This document shows positions 45,114-53,965 of a stretch of 64,000 nucleotides of DNA, piece by piece. Where the stretch lies: NCBI RefSeq assembly GCF_012396315.1, contig NZ_JAAXPF010000004.1, positions 1 through 64,000 of the forward strand, given 5' to 3'. The notes under the pieces were generated by a model. It made no database searches. It saw only the letters and a program-made list of their open reading frames with translations, and was not told the origin of the DNA. Made by a program: the position numbers and the translations under genes. This stretch comes from Corynebacterium mucifaciens. Lineage in GTDB: Bacteria; Actinomycetota; Actinomycetes; Mycobacteriales; Mycobacteriaceae. The stretch's first letter is position 1; each line of letters opens with the position of its first letter.

Positions 45114-47423
45114 TCAGTTCCCAAATCCGGCGCGCTTGAGCGCGTCCGCCATGGAGCCGGATGCTTGGCGACGCCCCTCCGGCGCGCCCTGTCGCCGGCC
45201 ACCGCCCCGGCCATGGTTCTTGCCACCGTTCTTGCCGCCTCGCTCCGCTCTCCCCTTCTTCGGGGCGGGCTGGCCCGGCTCGTCGTCGAGGCGCAGGCTT
45301 AGGCCGATGCGCTGGCGCTGCACGTCGACGTCCATGACCTTCACCTTCACCACCTGGCCGGAGCGCACCACCTCGTGCGGGTCGGAAACAAAATTGTGGC
45401 TCATCGCCGAGACGTGGACAAGCCCGTCCTGGTGCACACCCACGTCCACGAACGCGCCGAACGCGGCGACGTTGGTCACCGTGCCCTCCAGGATCATGCC
45501 GGGCTGTAAGTCTTTCACCTCATTGACGCCCTCTTTGAACTCGGCGGTTTTGAACTCCGGGCGCGGGTCGCGGCCGGGCTTGTCCAACTCCGCGAGGATG
45601 TCGGTGACGGTGGGAACACCGAACTGGCCGTCCGCGAAGTCCGCCGGCGCGAGCTTCGACAGCACCGCGGTGTTGCCGATGAGCTGCTCCGTGCTTAGGC
45701 CCGTTGCTTGGGCGACGCGCTCCACCACCGGGTACGCCTCCGGGTGGACTGCAGAGCCGTCGAGCGGGTTCGCCCCGCCCCGGATACGCAGGAAGCCCGC
45801 GGCCTGCTCGTACGCCTTGGGCCCGAGGCGCGGCACCTTGCCCAGCTCTTTGCGGGTGGTGAAGCGGCCGTTCTGGTCGCGGTAGGCGACGATGTTCTTG
45901 GCCACCGTGCCGGAGAGCCCTGCGACGCGCTCAAGCAGCGGCGCGGAGGCGGTGTTCACATCCACGCCGACGGAGTTCACCGCGTCCTCCACCACCGCAT
46001 CCAGCGTCTGCGCCAGCGCGGTCTGGTTCACGTCGTGCTGGTACTGGCCCACACCGATGGATTTCGGATCCACCTTCACCAACTCCGCCAGCGGGTCCTG
46101 CAAACGGCGCGCGATGGACACCGCTGAGCGCAGCGAAACGTCCATATCCGGGAACTCCTCGGCCGCAATCGCGCTGGCGGAATACACCGACGCGCCCGAC
46201 TCGGACACGACCACCGGGGTGGGGCGCTTCCCGCCCGCCTCGGCGATGAGGTCCGCCACCTCGCCGGCGAGCTTCTCCGATTCGCGCGACGCCGTGCCGT
46301 TGCCCACGGCAATCAGCTCCACGCCGTGCTCCGCCGCGAGCGACGCCAGCTCCGCGCGCGAGGCGTCCCAGCGGTTCTGCGGCTGGTGCGGGTAGACGAT
46401 GGTGGTCGCCAGCACCTTGCCGGTCTCGTCCACTACCGCGCACTTCACGCCATTGCGGTAGCCGGGGTCCAACGCCAGGGTGGCTCGCTGGCCGGCCGGG
46501 GCGGCGAGCAGCACGTCGCACAGGTTGGTCTTGAACACCTGCAGCGCACCCTCCTCCGCCTTTTCCTTCAGCCGCATGCGCGTGTCCAGGTTCGCGGAAA
46601 CCTGGAGCTTGGTGCGCCACCCCCAGCGCACGGCCTTGGCCAGCCACTCCGACTCCTTGACCGGCAGATCGAAGCGTTCCGCGATCAAGCCCTCGTACAC
46701 GGCCTCGTCGCCGGGATCCATGTCCAAGGTCAGCACGCCCTCGGCCTCGCCGCGCAGGAGCGCAAGGATGCGGTGGCTCGGGAGGTTTGCAAACGGCTCC
46801 GAAAACTCGAAGTAGTCCGCGAACTTCGCTCCCTCAGTTTCCTTGCCTTCCACGGCCGTAGAACGCATGGTGCCTTGCTTATAAACGCGGTCGCGCACCT
46901 CACCGACCAAGTCCGCGTCAGTGGCGAAGCGGTCCACCAGGATGGCGCGGGCGCCCTCGAGCGCGGATTTCGCATCCGGGAAGCCTTCCGATAGGTGGGC
47001 TTCGGCCAGGATTTCGGGGGACGCCGAAGGGTCGTCGATAAGCTGCTGCTCCAACGCCTCAAGTCCTGCCTCGCGCGCGACGTCCGCCTTCGTCTTGCGC
47101 CGCTTTTTGTAGGGCAGGTAGAGGTCTTCCACGCGCGCCTTGGAATCGGCGGCGAGGATCTCGCGCTTAAGCTTATCGGTGAGTTTGCCCTGCGCCTCAA
47201 TGCTTTCCAGCACCGCCTGCTTCCGCTCCGCAAGCTCAACCAGGTAGGTGTTGCGCTCCTCGATGTGGCGCAGCTGCGCGTCATCGAGGCCGCCCGTGGC
47301 TTCCTTGCGGTAGCGGGCGATGAACGGGACAGTGTTGCCCTCGGCCAGCAACTTCAGCGCCTGCTCGACCTGGCTGTCCCGCACCTGTAGTTCTTTCGCG
47401 ATGGTGGCTGCGATTGATGTCAT
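45114..47423 (-). CDS. tex: Tex (YhgF) RNA-binding transcription accessory protein
   Basis: The 769-residue protein has the Tex layout: N-terminal helices (QVEQALKLLAEGNTVPFIAR), a YqgF/RNase H-like domain (TLALDPGYRNGVKCAVVDETG), helix-hairpin-helix motifs (VNTASAPLLERVAGLS), and an S1 domain (LQPGMILEGTVTNVAAFGAFVDV). It ends in a Gly-Arg-Lys-rich tail of about 45 residues. Tex binds RNA polymerase and affects transcript cleavage and some virulence genes. TACACT lies seven bases before ATG 47423. Confidence 0.94.
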   Translation of the reverse strand: MTSIAATIAKELQVRDSQVEQALKLLAEGNTVPFIARYRKEATGGLDDAQLRHIEERNTYLVELAERKQAVLESIEAQGKLTDKLKREILAADSKARVEDLYLPYKKRRKTKADVAREAGLEALEQQLIDDPSASPEILAEAHLSEGFPDAKSALEGARAILVDRFATDADLVGEVRDRVYKQGTMRSTAVEGKETEGAKFADYFEFSEPFANLPSHRILALLRGEAEGVLTLDMDPGDEAVYEGLIAERFDLPVKESEWLAKAVRWGWRTKLQVSANLDTRMRLKEKAEEGALQVFKTNLCDVLLAAPAGQRATLALDPGYRNGVKCAVVDETGKVLATTIVYPHQPQNRWDASRAELASLAAEHGVELIAVGNGTASRESEKLAGEVADLIAEAGGKRPTPVVVSESGASVYSASAIAAEEFPDMDVSLRSAVSIARRLQDPLAELVKVDPKSIGVGQYQHDVNQTALAQTLDAVVEDAVNSVGVDVNTASAPLLERVAGLSGTVAKNIVAYRDQNGRFTTRKELGKVPRLGPKAYEQAAGFLRIRGGANPLDGSAVHPEAYPVVERVAQATGLSTEQLIGNTAVLSKLAPADFADGQFGVPTVTDILAELDKPGRDPRPEFKTAEFKEGVNEVKDLQPGMILEGTVTNVAAFGAFVDVGVHQDGLVHVSAMSHNFVSDPHEVVRSGQVVKVKVMDVDVQRQRIGLSLRLDDEPGQPAPKKGRAERGGKNGGKNHGRGGGRRQGAPEGRRQASGSMADALKRAGFGN

Positions 47424-47430
47424 TCGGGCG

Positions 47431-47436
47431 AGTGTA
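47431..47436 (-). promoter_or_regulatory. -10 element of tex
   Basis: TACACT (perfect TANANT) on the minus strand, seven bases before ATG 47423. Confidence 0.6.
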
Positions 47437-47451
47437 GTCGGCGGCGTCAGG

Positions 47452-48516
47452 CTAAACCTGCACCGTGCTCCCGGAGCGATACATCCCAGGCGGCAGCGCC
47501 TTTTCCACCGCCCGTGTCGCCTCCTCGAGCGCGAGCGCGGTGCGTCCGGTAACGGTGAGGGTGTCGCCCTCAAGGGCGATCTCCGGGGCGCGGTAACCCG
47601 CCTGCTTCAAGGCCCGGCGCAGCTGCTTGATAACGACGCGCTTCGCCCCATCCACCCTGACCGTCGTGACCACCTCGCGGGCATCCAGCATGAAACGGTC
47701 CTCGTCGCTGAGGGGCGTTGCCTCCAGCAGATCCGGGCGCACGTCACGGGTGCGTTTCAGGGACTGTTCGCGCCGCCACGTCGCAACTTTGGCGTGGTCG
47801 CCGGACGTGAGCACCGCCGGTGCCTCGATCCCTCGCCACACCCGTGGCTTGGTGTAGCTCGGCCCTTCGAGCAACCCGTCGGAAAAGCTGTCGTCCTCGT
47901 GGCTCTCGGTGTTGCCCAACACGCCCGGGATGAGGCGCGTGACGGCCTCCGCGATCACCAAGACGGCGACCTCGCCGCCAATGAGCACGTAATCGCCGAT
48001 GGAGACCTCGCGCACCCGGTAGCGCTTTGCGGCGTCCTCGAACACGCGCTGGTCGATGCCCTCGTAGCGCCCGCACGCGAACACGATGTGCTCCTCGCGC
48101 GACCACGCCTGCGCGTCCGCCTGGGTGAACGGCTTGCCGGCCGGGGTCGGCACAATCAGCAGCGGTTTCGAGGTGTCTTCCCCACCGTCGTACGGCCGGG
48201 GCGCGACGGCATGCACCTCGTCGTGGCGCGGCTTGTCGTTGCGGTGCGCCGCTGCAGACTCGAGATCGGTTCCGGCGCGGCCCGTGGCGACGTCGTCAAG
48301 CGCAGGCCCCCACACCTCGGGCTTCATCACCATGCCTGGGCCCCCGCCGAGCGGCGGGGCGTCCACGGACTTGTGGTTCCCTGTGGCCCAGTCGCGCAGG
48401 TCGTGCACGCCGACGGCAAGGATCCCTTGCTCGATCGCCTTGCCCAGCAGCGCGTGCCGCAGCGGGTCCAGGTATTCGGGGAATATGGTGATGACGTCGA
48501 GGCGCAGGCTAGACAT
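47452..48516 (-). CDS. trmD: tRNA (guanine37-N1)-methyltransferase with C-terminal extension
   Basis: TrmD uses SAM to make m1G37, preventing +1 frameshifts. The 354-residue protein has the SPOUT trefoil-knot features (PPLGGGPGMVMKPEV, FACGRYEGIDQRV, SIGDYVLIGGEVAVLV) but is about 80-100 residues longer than usual. An insertion of about 40 residues rich in His and Arg (about residues 82-120) and an 84-residue tail (271-354), starting DEDRFMLDAREVV, are extra. ATG 48516 overlaps the rimM stop by eight bases (ATGTCTAG). Confidence 0.93.
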   Translation of the reverse strand: MSSLRLDVITIFPEYLDPLRHALLGKAIEQGILAVGVHDLRDWATGNHKSVDAPPLGGGPGMVMKPEVWGPALDDVATGRAGTDLESAAAHRNDKPRHDEVHAVAPRPYDGGEDTSKPLLIVPTPAGKPFTQADAQAWSREEHIVFACGRYEGIDQRVFEDAAKRYRVREVSIGDYVLIGGEVAVLVIAEAVTRLIPGVLGNTESHEDDSFSDGLLEGPSYTKPRVWRGIEAPAVLTSGDHAKVATWRREQSLKRTRDVRPDLLEATPLSDEDRFMLDAREVVTTVRVDGAKRVVIKQLRRALKQAGYRAPEIALEGDTLTVTGRTALALEEATRAVEKALPPGMYRSGSTVQV

Positions 48517-49009
48517 CCAGCAGGCCCTCCGGCGGGGTGATGGTGAGGAAGCCCTCCTCCACGTCGAGCTCCGGCACGAAGTCCATAACAAACGGGACGA
48601 GCACCTCTTTGCCGCGGTAATCGATCTCCAGGATCTTCCGGTTCGGCGTGTCCATCACGCCGGTGACCTCGCCCACTTCGTCGCCGTCGTGGCGCACGCG
48701 AAGCCCGATGAGTTCGTGGTTGTAGTACCCCTCCGAGTCGTCATCTCGATCCAGCGGCTCGGCCGCGAACTTCATCCCGCGCAAACTGTCGGCTGCAGTC
48801 CGGTCCGGCACTTCCTCGAAGGTGACCAGGAGGCGCTGCTGGTGGGGGCGCACCGTCTTCACCGTGAGCTGCCGCTCCTTGCCAGCCTGACGGCCGGTGA
48901 GCACAGCGCCGGGGACAATGTGCTCTTCCGACTCGTCCGCCAGCAACTCGACGGCAACTTCACCCTTCACGCCGTGGGACTTGACCACTCGGCCAATCTG
49001 CAACTCCAT
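48509..49009 (-). CDS. rimM: 16S rRNA processing protein RimM
   Basis: RimM helps assemble the 30S head and binds S19. The 166-residue protein has the N-terminal beta-barrel (LQIGRVVKSHGVKGEVAV) and the C-terminal PRC-barrel (DYRGKEVLVPFVMDFV, DVEEGFLTITPPEGLLDV). TACCGT lies eight bases before ATG 49009. It is coupled to trmD and separated from rpsP by a terminator. Confidence 0.94.
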   Translation of the reverse strand: MELQIGRVVKSHGVKGEVAVELLADESEEHIVPGAVLTGRQAGKERQLTVKTVRPHQQRLLVTFEEVPDRTAADSLRGMKFAAEPLDRDDDSEGYYNHELIGLRVRHDGDEVGEVTGVMDTPNRKILEIDYRGKEVLVPFVMDFVPELDVEEGFLTITPPEGLLDV

Positions 49010-49017
49010 GAGTGGCT

Positions 49018-49023
49018 ACGGTA
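49018..49023 (-). promoter_or_regulatory. -10 element of rimM
   Basis: TACCGT on the minus strand, eight bases before the ATG; no Shine-Dalgarno site. Confidence 0.4.
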
Positions 49024-49067
49024 GCAGGCCCGCGCGCCTATCCCGCAGCGCTCGGGTGCTCCAACGC

Positions 49068-49106
49068 AAAACCCCCGTTCCGCACGTTGCGCGCGGAACG
49101 GGGGTG
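49068..49106 (-). terminator. Intrinsic terminator after rpsP
   Basis: CCCCCGTTCCGC (49072-49083) and GCGGAACGGGGG (49093-49104) form a twelve-base perfect stem around nine bases; TTTT follows on the minus strand. This splits rpsP from rimM-trmD. Confidence 0.9.
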
Positions 49107-49127
49107 GCGTCGATAGGCAAAGGGCGC

Positions 49128-49625
49128 CTAGTTCTCCTCGGACGCCTCTGCGTCGGCGGACTCACCCTCAGCCTCAGCGGCCTCAGCCTCGGCGGCTGCA
49201 GCCGCGTCGGCGGCCTCCTTCGCCTCAGCCTCTTCCTTGGCCTTCTTGCGCTTCTCGGTGATGGCCTCAGCGGTCGGGCCATTCTTGGCCTCTTCCAGCG
49301 CCTGGTTGAACAGGTCGAGCTTGGAAGGCTTCTCCTCGGCCACCTTCAGGGTGCCCTCAGCGCCGTCGAGGCCTTTGTGCTTCTGCCAGTCGCCGGTCAC
49401 CTTCAGCAGCGCGAGCACCGGCTCGGTCGGCTGGGCACCAACGCCGAGCCAGTACTGAGCGCGCTCGGAATCGATGCGGATGAGCGACGGCTCCTCCTTC
49501 GGGTGGTAGATGCCGATGTTCTCGATGACGGCACCGTCGCGGCGGGTGCGGGCATCCGCGATGACAACGCGGTACTGCGCGTTGCGGATCTTGCCAACGC
49601 GCTGCAGCTTGATCTTTACAGCCAT
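49128..49625 (-). CDS. rpsP: Ribosomal protein S16 with long acidic tail
   Basis: The S16 core occupies residues 1-90 ([39 protein letters not shown]). The protein has 165 residues, almost twice the normal 80-90. Residues 105-165 are a helix-forming Lys/Glu/Ala segment ([17 protein letters not shown]), then Ala and Glu-rich sequence to the end. ATG 49625 is preceded by AAGGAAG. The tail type is also seen in S2 in this window. Confidence 0.95.
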   Translation of the reverse strand: MAVKIKLQRVGKIRNAQYRVVIADARTRRDGAVIENIGIYHPKEEPSLIRIDSERAQYWLGVGAQPTEPVLALLKVTGDWQKHKGLDGAEGTLKVAEEKPSKLDLFNQALEEAKNGPTAEAITEKRKKAKEEAEAKEAADAAAAAEAEAAEAEGESADAEASEEN

Positions 49626-49938
49626 GGTGTACTTCCTTGTAGGTCACTGGGCAGTACAGACACTCGCCGCTTGTCGACGAGCCGGTTCAACCCTTTTTAT
49701 TTACCCTGCGCGTGCCTGGCCGGGCGACCTTCCCGGTGAGGTTCTCCCTCGCTGGGTGCAGACGGATCCGGCGCGTACGCAGTTATGGACTTGTCGTGCC
49801 CGGCGCAACGCAAGGCGCCCGACAACCTGTGACACTTTACGCGGGCCACACCTGCAGACCAAAACCAGCGGGTATGTCAGTTCGGCCCCGCGTGGGCGGG
49901 GCGGTAGGGTCAATATTCGTTTGTGACGTAAGTTGCCG
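49626..49938. other. 313-base divergent intergenic region between rpsP and the acyltransferase
   Basis: An AT-rich segment (TTTTTATTTACC, 49695-49706) is the likely rpsP promoter region on the minus strand. Near the right end, TAGGGT at 49905-49910 is a possible -10 for the acyltransferase, with a GC hairpin CCCCGC/GCGGGG at about 49887-49902 just before it. I see no gene here. Confidence 0.4.
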
Positions 49939-52122
49939 ATGAACGGAAGTGACAGGTTGGAGACGCGGTTGACGACGACAGCAGTGCCCGCACCGCGGTC
50001 GGTAAAAGGCTCTTCCGCCTACCGCGTCGACTTAGACGGGCTGCGCGGGTTCGCGATCGCGTTGGTGGTTGTGTTCCACGTCTTCGTCGGCCGGGTCTCC
50101 GGTGGCGTGGACGTATTCCTTCTGCTTTCGGGGTACTTCTTCCTCGGCGGCCAGCTGCGTTACGCGCTGCGCCCCAACCCCAACCTGAACCCCTGGTGGC
50201 CGTTGTGGCGCACCATTCGCAGATTGGTGCCCGCGCTTGCGCTGGTGGTGGTTGTCGTCATAGCCCTTGTCTTGGCGGTCGCCCCCGAGTTGATGAACCC
50301 CCAGCTGGCCCGCCAAGTCACCGCCTCGATGCTGTACTTCCAAAACTGGGAGCTCGTGGCACAAAACGCAGACTACGCAGCGGCAAGCCAGGACACATCC
50401 CCGCTGCAACACCTGTGGTCCATGTCGGTGCAGGGGCAGTTCTACGTGTTTGGCATCGCGATGGGCTGGCTCGTCGCCGTTGCGGTGGTGAAGCTGCGTG
50501 CGAATCCGGTCTACGCCCGTCGCGCCGCGATCACGGTACTGGCGGCGATTACCGTTGCGTCTTTCGCCTGGGCGTCGCGCTTCGGCTTGGAGGGAACGGG
50601 CGAGAATTATTACTCCACCTTCTCCCGCGCCTGGGAGCTCTCGCTGGGCGCGCTGCTCGCGTTCGTGCCGGCTCACCGCTTCCTGCCTCAAACCACCGCG
50701 TGGCTGACCTCCCTGCTGGGCGTGGCGCTCATCGCCGTAACCGGCCTGATTGTGCCCACGTCGCTCGCGTTCCCAGGCCCCGTGGCCTTGATCCCGCTCA
50801 CCGGCGCCGCGCTGGTGATCCTGTCTGGAAACGCGAATCCGGTCTCCAGCGTCCTGGCCTCCGCCCCCATGACGTGGCTGGGCTCGGTGGCGTATTCGCT
50901 CTACCTGTGGCACTGGCCTCTGCTCATTCTGGTCACCGTCATCGGCGGCTACGCCACCCCGCCAGCTTGGCTGGGTGCACTGGTCATCCTCGTGTCCCTC
51001 TGCCTCGCCCATGTGACCCACACGCTGGTGGAAGAGCCGCTGCGCCAGCACCGCCCGCGCCCACGCGGGGACGACGACCCGGTTGCGGACGCGAAAGCGT
51101 CGCTGCGCACCGTGCCGGGCGCCGCCCGCGCGGTGGGTGGGGTGCTGGCGGGCGCACTGTTCGCCACCGCCCTGGCCGTGCAGCCGTACTGGGAACACCG
51201 CGTTGACCGTGAGGAGAGGTCGCTGGACCCGGAGCGCTACCCAGGCGCCCGCGCGCTGCAGGGCGCGGAGGTGCCGGACAGGAAGGCACGACCGAACCCG
51301 AACCTCATCGCGGGAATCTTCCCACCTATCGGGAAAGAGGACTGCATGATCTTCCTGCCCGAAGGCCCCGATGTCATGCCCGGCCCCGACTGTGTCTACG
51401 GCGACCTCGACGCGGACACCACGGTCGTGCTCGCCGGAGGTTCCCACATCGAGCCGTTTATCATCCCCCTCGATCAGCTGGGCCGAGAGCACCACTTCAA
51501 GATCGCCACCTTCGTGCGCCAGGAGTGTCCACTGGTTGTGGGAGGGCCAGGAAACCCGGCCAACGAGATCGTCTCGCCCGTATGCGCTGAGTGGGGCGAA
51601 AACGCGCTGCAGGAAATCATCGACCTCGAGCCGGACATGGTGATCTCCACCTCCACCCGGCCAGTCGGTTTCGCTGGCCAGGGTGTCGCGTCTGCGGACT
51701 ATGCCCCGGACGCCTACATCCAGCTTTGGCAGCGACTCTCGGATTTGGGCATCCCGTTCGTGGGTCTGCGCGACAACCCGTGGATGTTCAACCCCGACGG
51801 CGACCCCATGGACCCCAACATCTGCATCGTCATGGGCTACCCGGAATACGCCTGCTCCATGCCCGCGGAGATGATCTACGCCCCCCAGGACCCGGCCGCG
51901 GAGGTCCTAGACGGCAGCTTCAACCAGTGGGAGATTGACACCGCCGGCTGGTACTGCCCGGACGGCGTCTGCCCGCCGCAGATCGGCAACGTCTACATCT
52001 ACCGCGACCAGAACCACATCTCCAACGCCTACGCCGAGTCGCTCGCCCCGCTGCTGTGGGATGTGCTCTCCCCCATCTTCGCGGAGCTCTCGCTTACCGA
52101 CGCCCCTCCGGCCACCCCCTAA
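49939..52122 (+). CDS. Acyltransferase-3 (OafA/OatA-type) with C-terminal SGNH domain
   Basis: The protein of about 727 residues has an N-terminal domain of ten or eleven transmembrane helices with the AT3 signature LDGLRGFAIALVVVFH (His47), SGYFFLGG and LYLWHWPLL, then a large extracytoplasmic SGNH esterase-like domain with GGSH as the Ser block (GDSH in most) and DQNH near the end (D-x-x-H). Such enzymes O-acetylate cell-wall polymers or glycolipids. The target (peptidoglycan, arabinogalactan or a mycolate) is not evident. The start is ATG 49939; TTG 49933 is an alternative. It sits alone on the plus strand between rpsP and ffh. Confidence 0.9.
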   Translation: MNGSDRLETRLTTTAVPAPRSVKGSSAYRVDLDGLRGFAIALVVVFHVFVGRVSGGVDVFLLLSGYFFLGGQLRYALRPNPNLNPWWPLWRTIRRLVPALALVVVVVIALVLAVAPELMNPQLARQVTASMLYFQNWELVAQNADYAAASQDTSPLQHLWSMSVQGQFYVFGIAMGWLVAVAVVKLRANPVYARRAAITVLAAITVASFAWASRFGLEGTGENYYSTFSRAWELSLGALLAFVPAHRFLPQTTAWLTSLLGVALIAVTGLIVPTSLAFPGPVALIPLTGAALVILSGNANPVSSVLASAPMTWLGSVAYSLYLWHWPLLILVTVIGGYATPPAWLGALVILVSLCLAHVTHTLVEEPLRQHRPRPRGDDDPVADAKASLRTVPGAARAVGGVLAGALFATALAVQPYWEHRVDREERSLDPERYPGARALQGAEVPDRKARPNPNLIAGIFPPIGKEDCMIFLPEGPDVMPGPDCVYGDLDADTTVVLAGGSHIEPFIIPLDQLGREHHFKIATFVRQECPLVVGGPGNPANEIVSPVCAEWGENALQEIIDLEPDMVISTSTRPVGFAGQGVASADYAPDAYIQLWQRLSDLGIPFVGLRDNPWMFNPDGDPMDPNICIVMGYPEYACSMPAEMIYAPQDPAAEVLDGSFNQWEIDTAGWYCPDGVCPPQIGNVYIYRDQNHISNAYAESLAPLLWDVLSPIFAELSLTDAPPATP

Positions 52123-52161
52123 ACCCGGCCCACCCACACGCGCTGACCGCGGGCTCGCCAG

Positions 52162-52229
52162 ATCCAGCTTCATGGACCCAGCTATCTTGCGGTTTTTGGC
52201 CGGATAGCTGGGTCCTACTAGCTGGATTC
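52162..52229. repeat. Nested inverted repeat between the acyltransferase and ffh
   Basis: An inner stem GGACCCAGCTATC/GATAGCTGGGTCC (52174-52186 and 52203-52215) of 13 perfect pairs is enclosed by an outer stem ATCCAGCT/AGCTGGAT (52162-52169 and 52220-52227). The loop is 16 bases. Because the genes converge it may be a bidirectional terminator, but no T-run follows on either side. Confidence 0.65.
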
Positions 52230-52270
52230 AGAACGGCAGGCCTGGGTAAGCCCCCCGCTAGGGAAGACGA

Positions 52271-53887
52271 CTAGAAGAACTTGCCCTTCTGCATGCGCTT
52301 CATTGCTTCGTCGAAATCCAAGTTGTTCAAATCCATCCCCTGCATGCCTGCCGGTAACTGCTGCTGCAGCTTCTCCAGCTCCTTCGGGTCGGGCATCCCG
52401 CCCGGCATCCCAGGCATCCCCGGCATCTTGGGCATTCCCGGCATTCCGCCGCCGCGCTTCGGTGCCTTACGCTTGCCGTTCTTGCCCTTGCGCCCCTTCG
52501 GCTTCTTCTTCGTCGCCGAGCGGCCGCCCATGCCGGGCATCCCGCTCAGGCCGAACTGGCTGGCCATCTGTCCCATCATTTTCTTCGCCTCGAAGAAGCG
52601 CTCCACCAGCTGGTTGACGTCGGCGACCTTCACGCCGGAGCCGTTAGCGATGCGCTTGCGGCGAGACGCGTTGAGGATCTTCGGATCCCGGCGCTCTTCC
52701 GGGGTCATGCCGCGGATGATTGCCTGGATGCGGTCGAGCTGCTTCTCGTCGACCATGTCGGCCATCTCGTTCATGGCCTTGCCGCCCGGCATCATCTTCA
52801 GCAGGTTGCCGATCGGCCCCATGCGGCGGATCATCAGCAGCTGATCAAGGAAGTCTTCGAGCGTGAGTTCGCCGGAGGCCAGCTTGTTCGCCGCTGCCTC
52901 GGCGTCCTGCTCGTTGTAGGTCTGCTCTGCCTGCTCGATAAGCGAGAGCAAATCGCCCATGCCCAGGATGCGGCTGGACATACGCTCAGGGTGGAAGACA
53001 TCGAAGTCCTCCAGCTTTTCGCCGGTGGAGGCGAACAGGATCGGCTTGCCCGTGACCTCGCGGATGGAAAGGGCCGCACCGCCGCGTGCGTCGCCGTCCA
53101 GCTTGGTCAGCACCACGCCGGTGAAGTCCACGCCCTCGGCGAACGCCTCTGCGGTCTTCACCGCGTCTTGACCGATCATGGCGTCGATGACGAAAAGGAC
53201 CTCGTCCGGGTTCACCGCGTCGCGGATGTTGCGGGCCTGCGTCATCAGCGTGTCGTCGATACCGAGGCGGCCGGCGGTATCGATGATCACCACGTCGTTC
53301 TTCTGCTGCTTGGCATACTCGATGCCCTGCTGCGCCACCGCGACCGGGTCGCCGTGGGAGGTGCCCATCTCGTGGTCGAACGAATCCAGGGACGTTCCCG
53401 GGTCCGGCGCGAACGTCGGCACGCCTGCGCGCTCACCGACGATTTGCAGCTGCTGCACCGCACCCGGGCGCTGCAGGTCGCACGCGACGAGCATCGGGGT
53501 GTGCCCCTGCTTGGAAAGGTGCTTCGCCAGTTTCCCGGCGAGGGTGGTTTTACCCGCGCCCTGGAGGCCCGCCAGCATGATCACCGTCGGCGGGTTCTTC
53601 GCCATGTTCAGCCGGCGCGTTTCGCCGCCGAGGATGTTGGTGAGCTCCTCGTCGACGATCTTGATCACCTGCTGCGCAGGGTTCAGCGCTGCGGAGACGT
53701 CGGCGCCGAGCGCGCGCTCCTTCACGCGCTTGATAAACGCTCGTACGACCGTCAACGACACGTCCGCCTCCAGCAGCGCGAGACGGATTTCGCGTGCGGT
53801 GGCGTTGATGTCTTCTTCGGTGAGTTTGCCCTTGCCGCGCAGGCCGCCGAGGGCTGATTGGAGGCGGTCGGACAGTGACTCGAACAC
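52271..53887 (-). CDS. ffh: Signal recognition particle protein Ffh
   Basis: Ffh binds signal sequences and 4.5S RNA and delivers ribosomes to FtsY. The 538-residue protein has the N domain (FESLSDRLQSALGGLRGKG), G domain with GLQGAGKTT, DTAGRLG and TKLDGDARGGAAL, and the Met-rich M domain with the RNA-binding block followed by repeated MPGMPKMPG units. GTG 53887 is chosen because GAGGGAG lies nine bases upstream; GTG 53896 sits directly against that sequence. Confidence 0.96.
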   Translation of the reverse strand: MFESLSDRLQSALGGLRGKGKLTEEDINATAREIRLALLEADVSLTVVRAFIKRVKERALGADVSAALNPAQQVIKIVDEELTNILGGETRRLNMAKNPPTVIMLAGLQGAGKTTLAGKLAKHLSKQGHTPMLVACDLQRPGAVQQLQIVGERAGVPTFAPDPGTSLDSFDHEMGTSHGDPVAVAQQGIEYAKQQKNDVVIIDTAGRLGIDDTLMTQARNIRDAVNPDEVLFVIDAMIGQDAVKTAEAFAEGVDFTGVVLTKLDGDARGGAALSIREVTGKPILFASTGEKLEDFDVFHPERMSSRILGMGDLLSLIEQAEQTYNEQDAEAAANKLASGELTLEDFLDQLLMIRRMGPIGNLLKMMPGGKAMNEMADMVDEKQLDRIQAIIRGMTPEERRDPKILNASRRKRIANGSGVKVADVNQLVERFFEAKKMMGQMASQFGLSGMPGMGGRSATKKKPKGRKGKNGKRKAPKRGGGMPGMPKMPGMPGMPGGMPDPKELEKLQQQLPAGMQGMDLNNLDFDEAMKRMQKGKFF

Positions 53888-53965
53888 GGTGTGCACTCCC
53901 TCTGTAGCTCAATACGTCCGCACAAGCCTAACGCGTCCGAGCACAACGGGACACATCCGCGTCCC

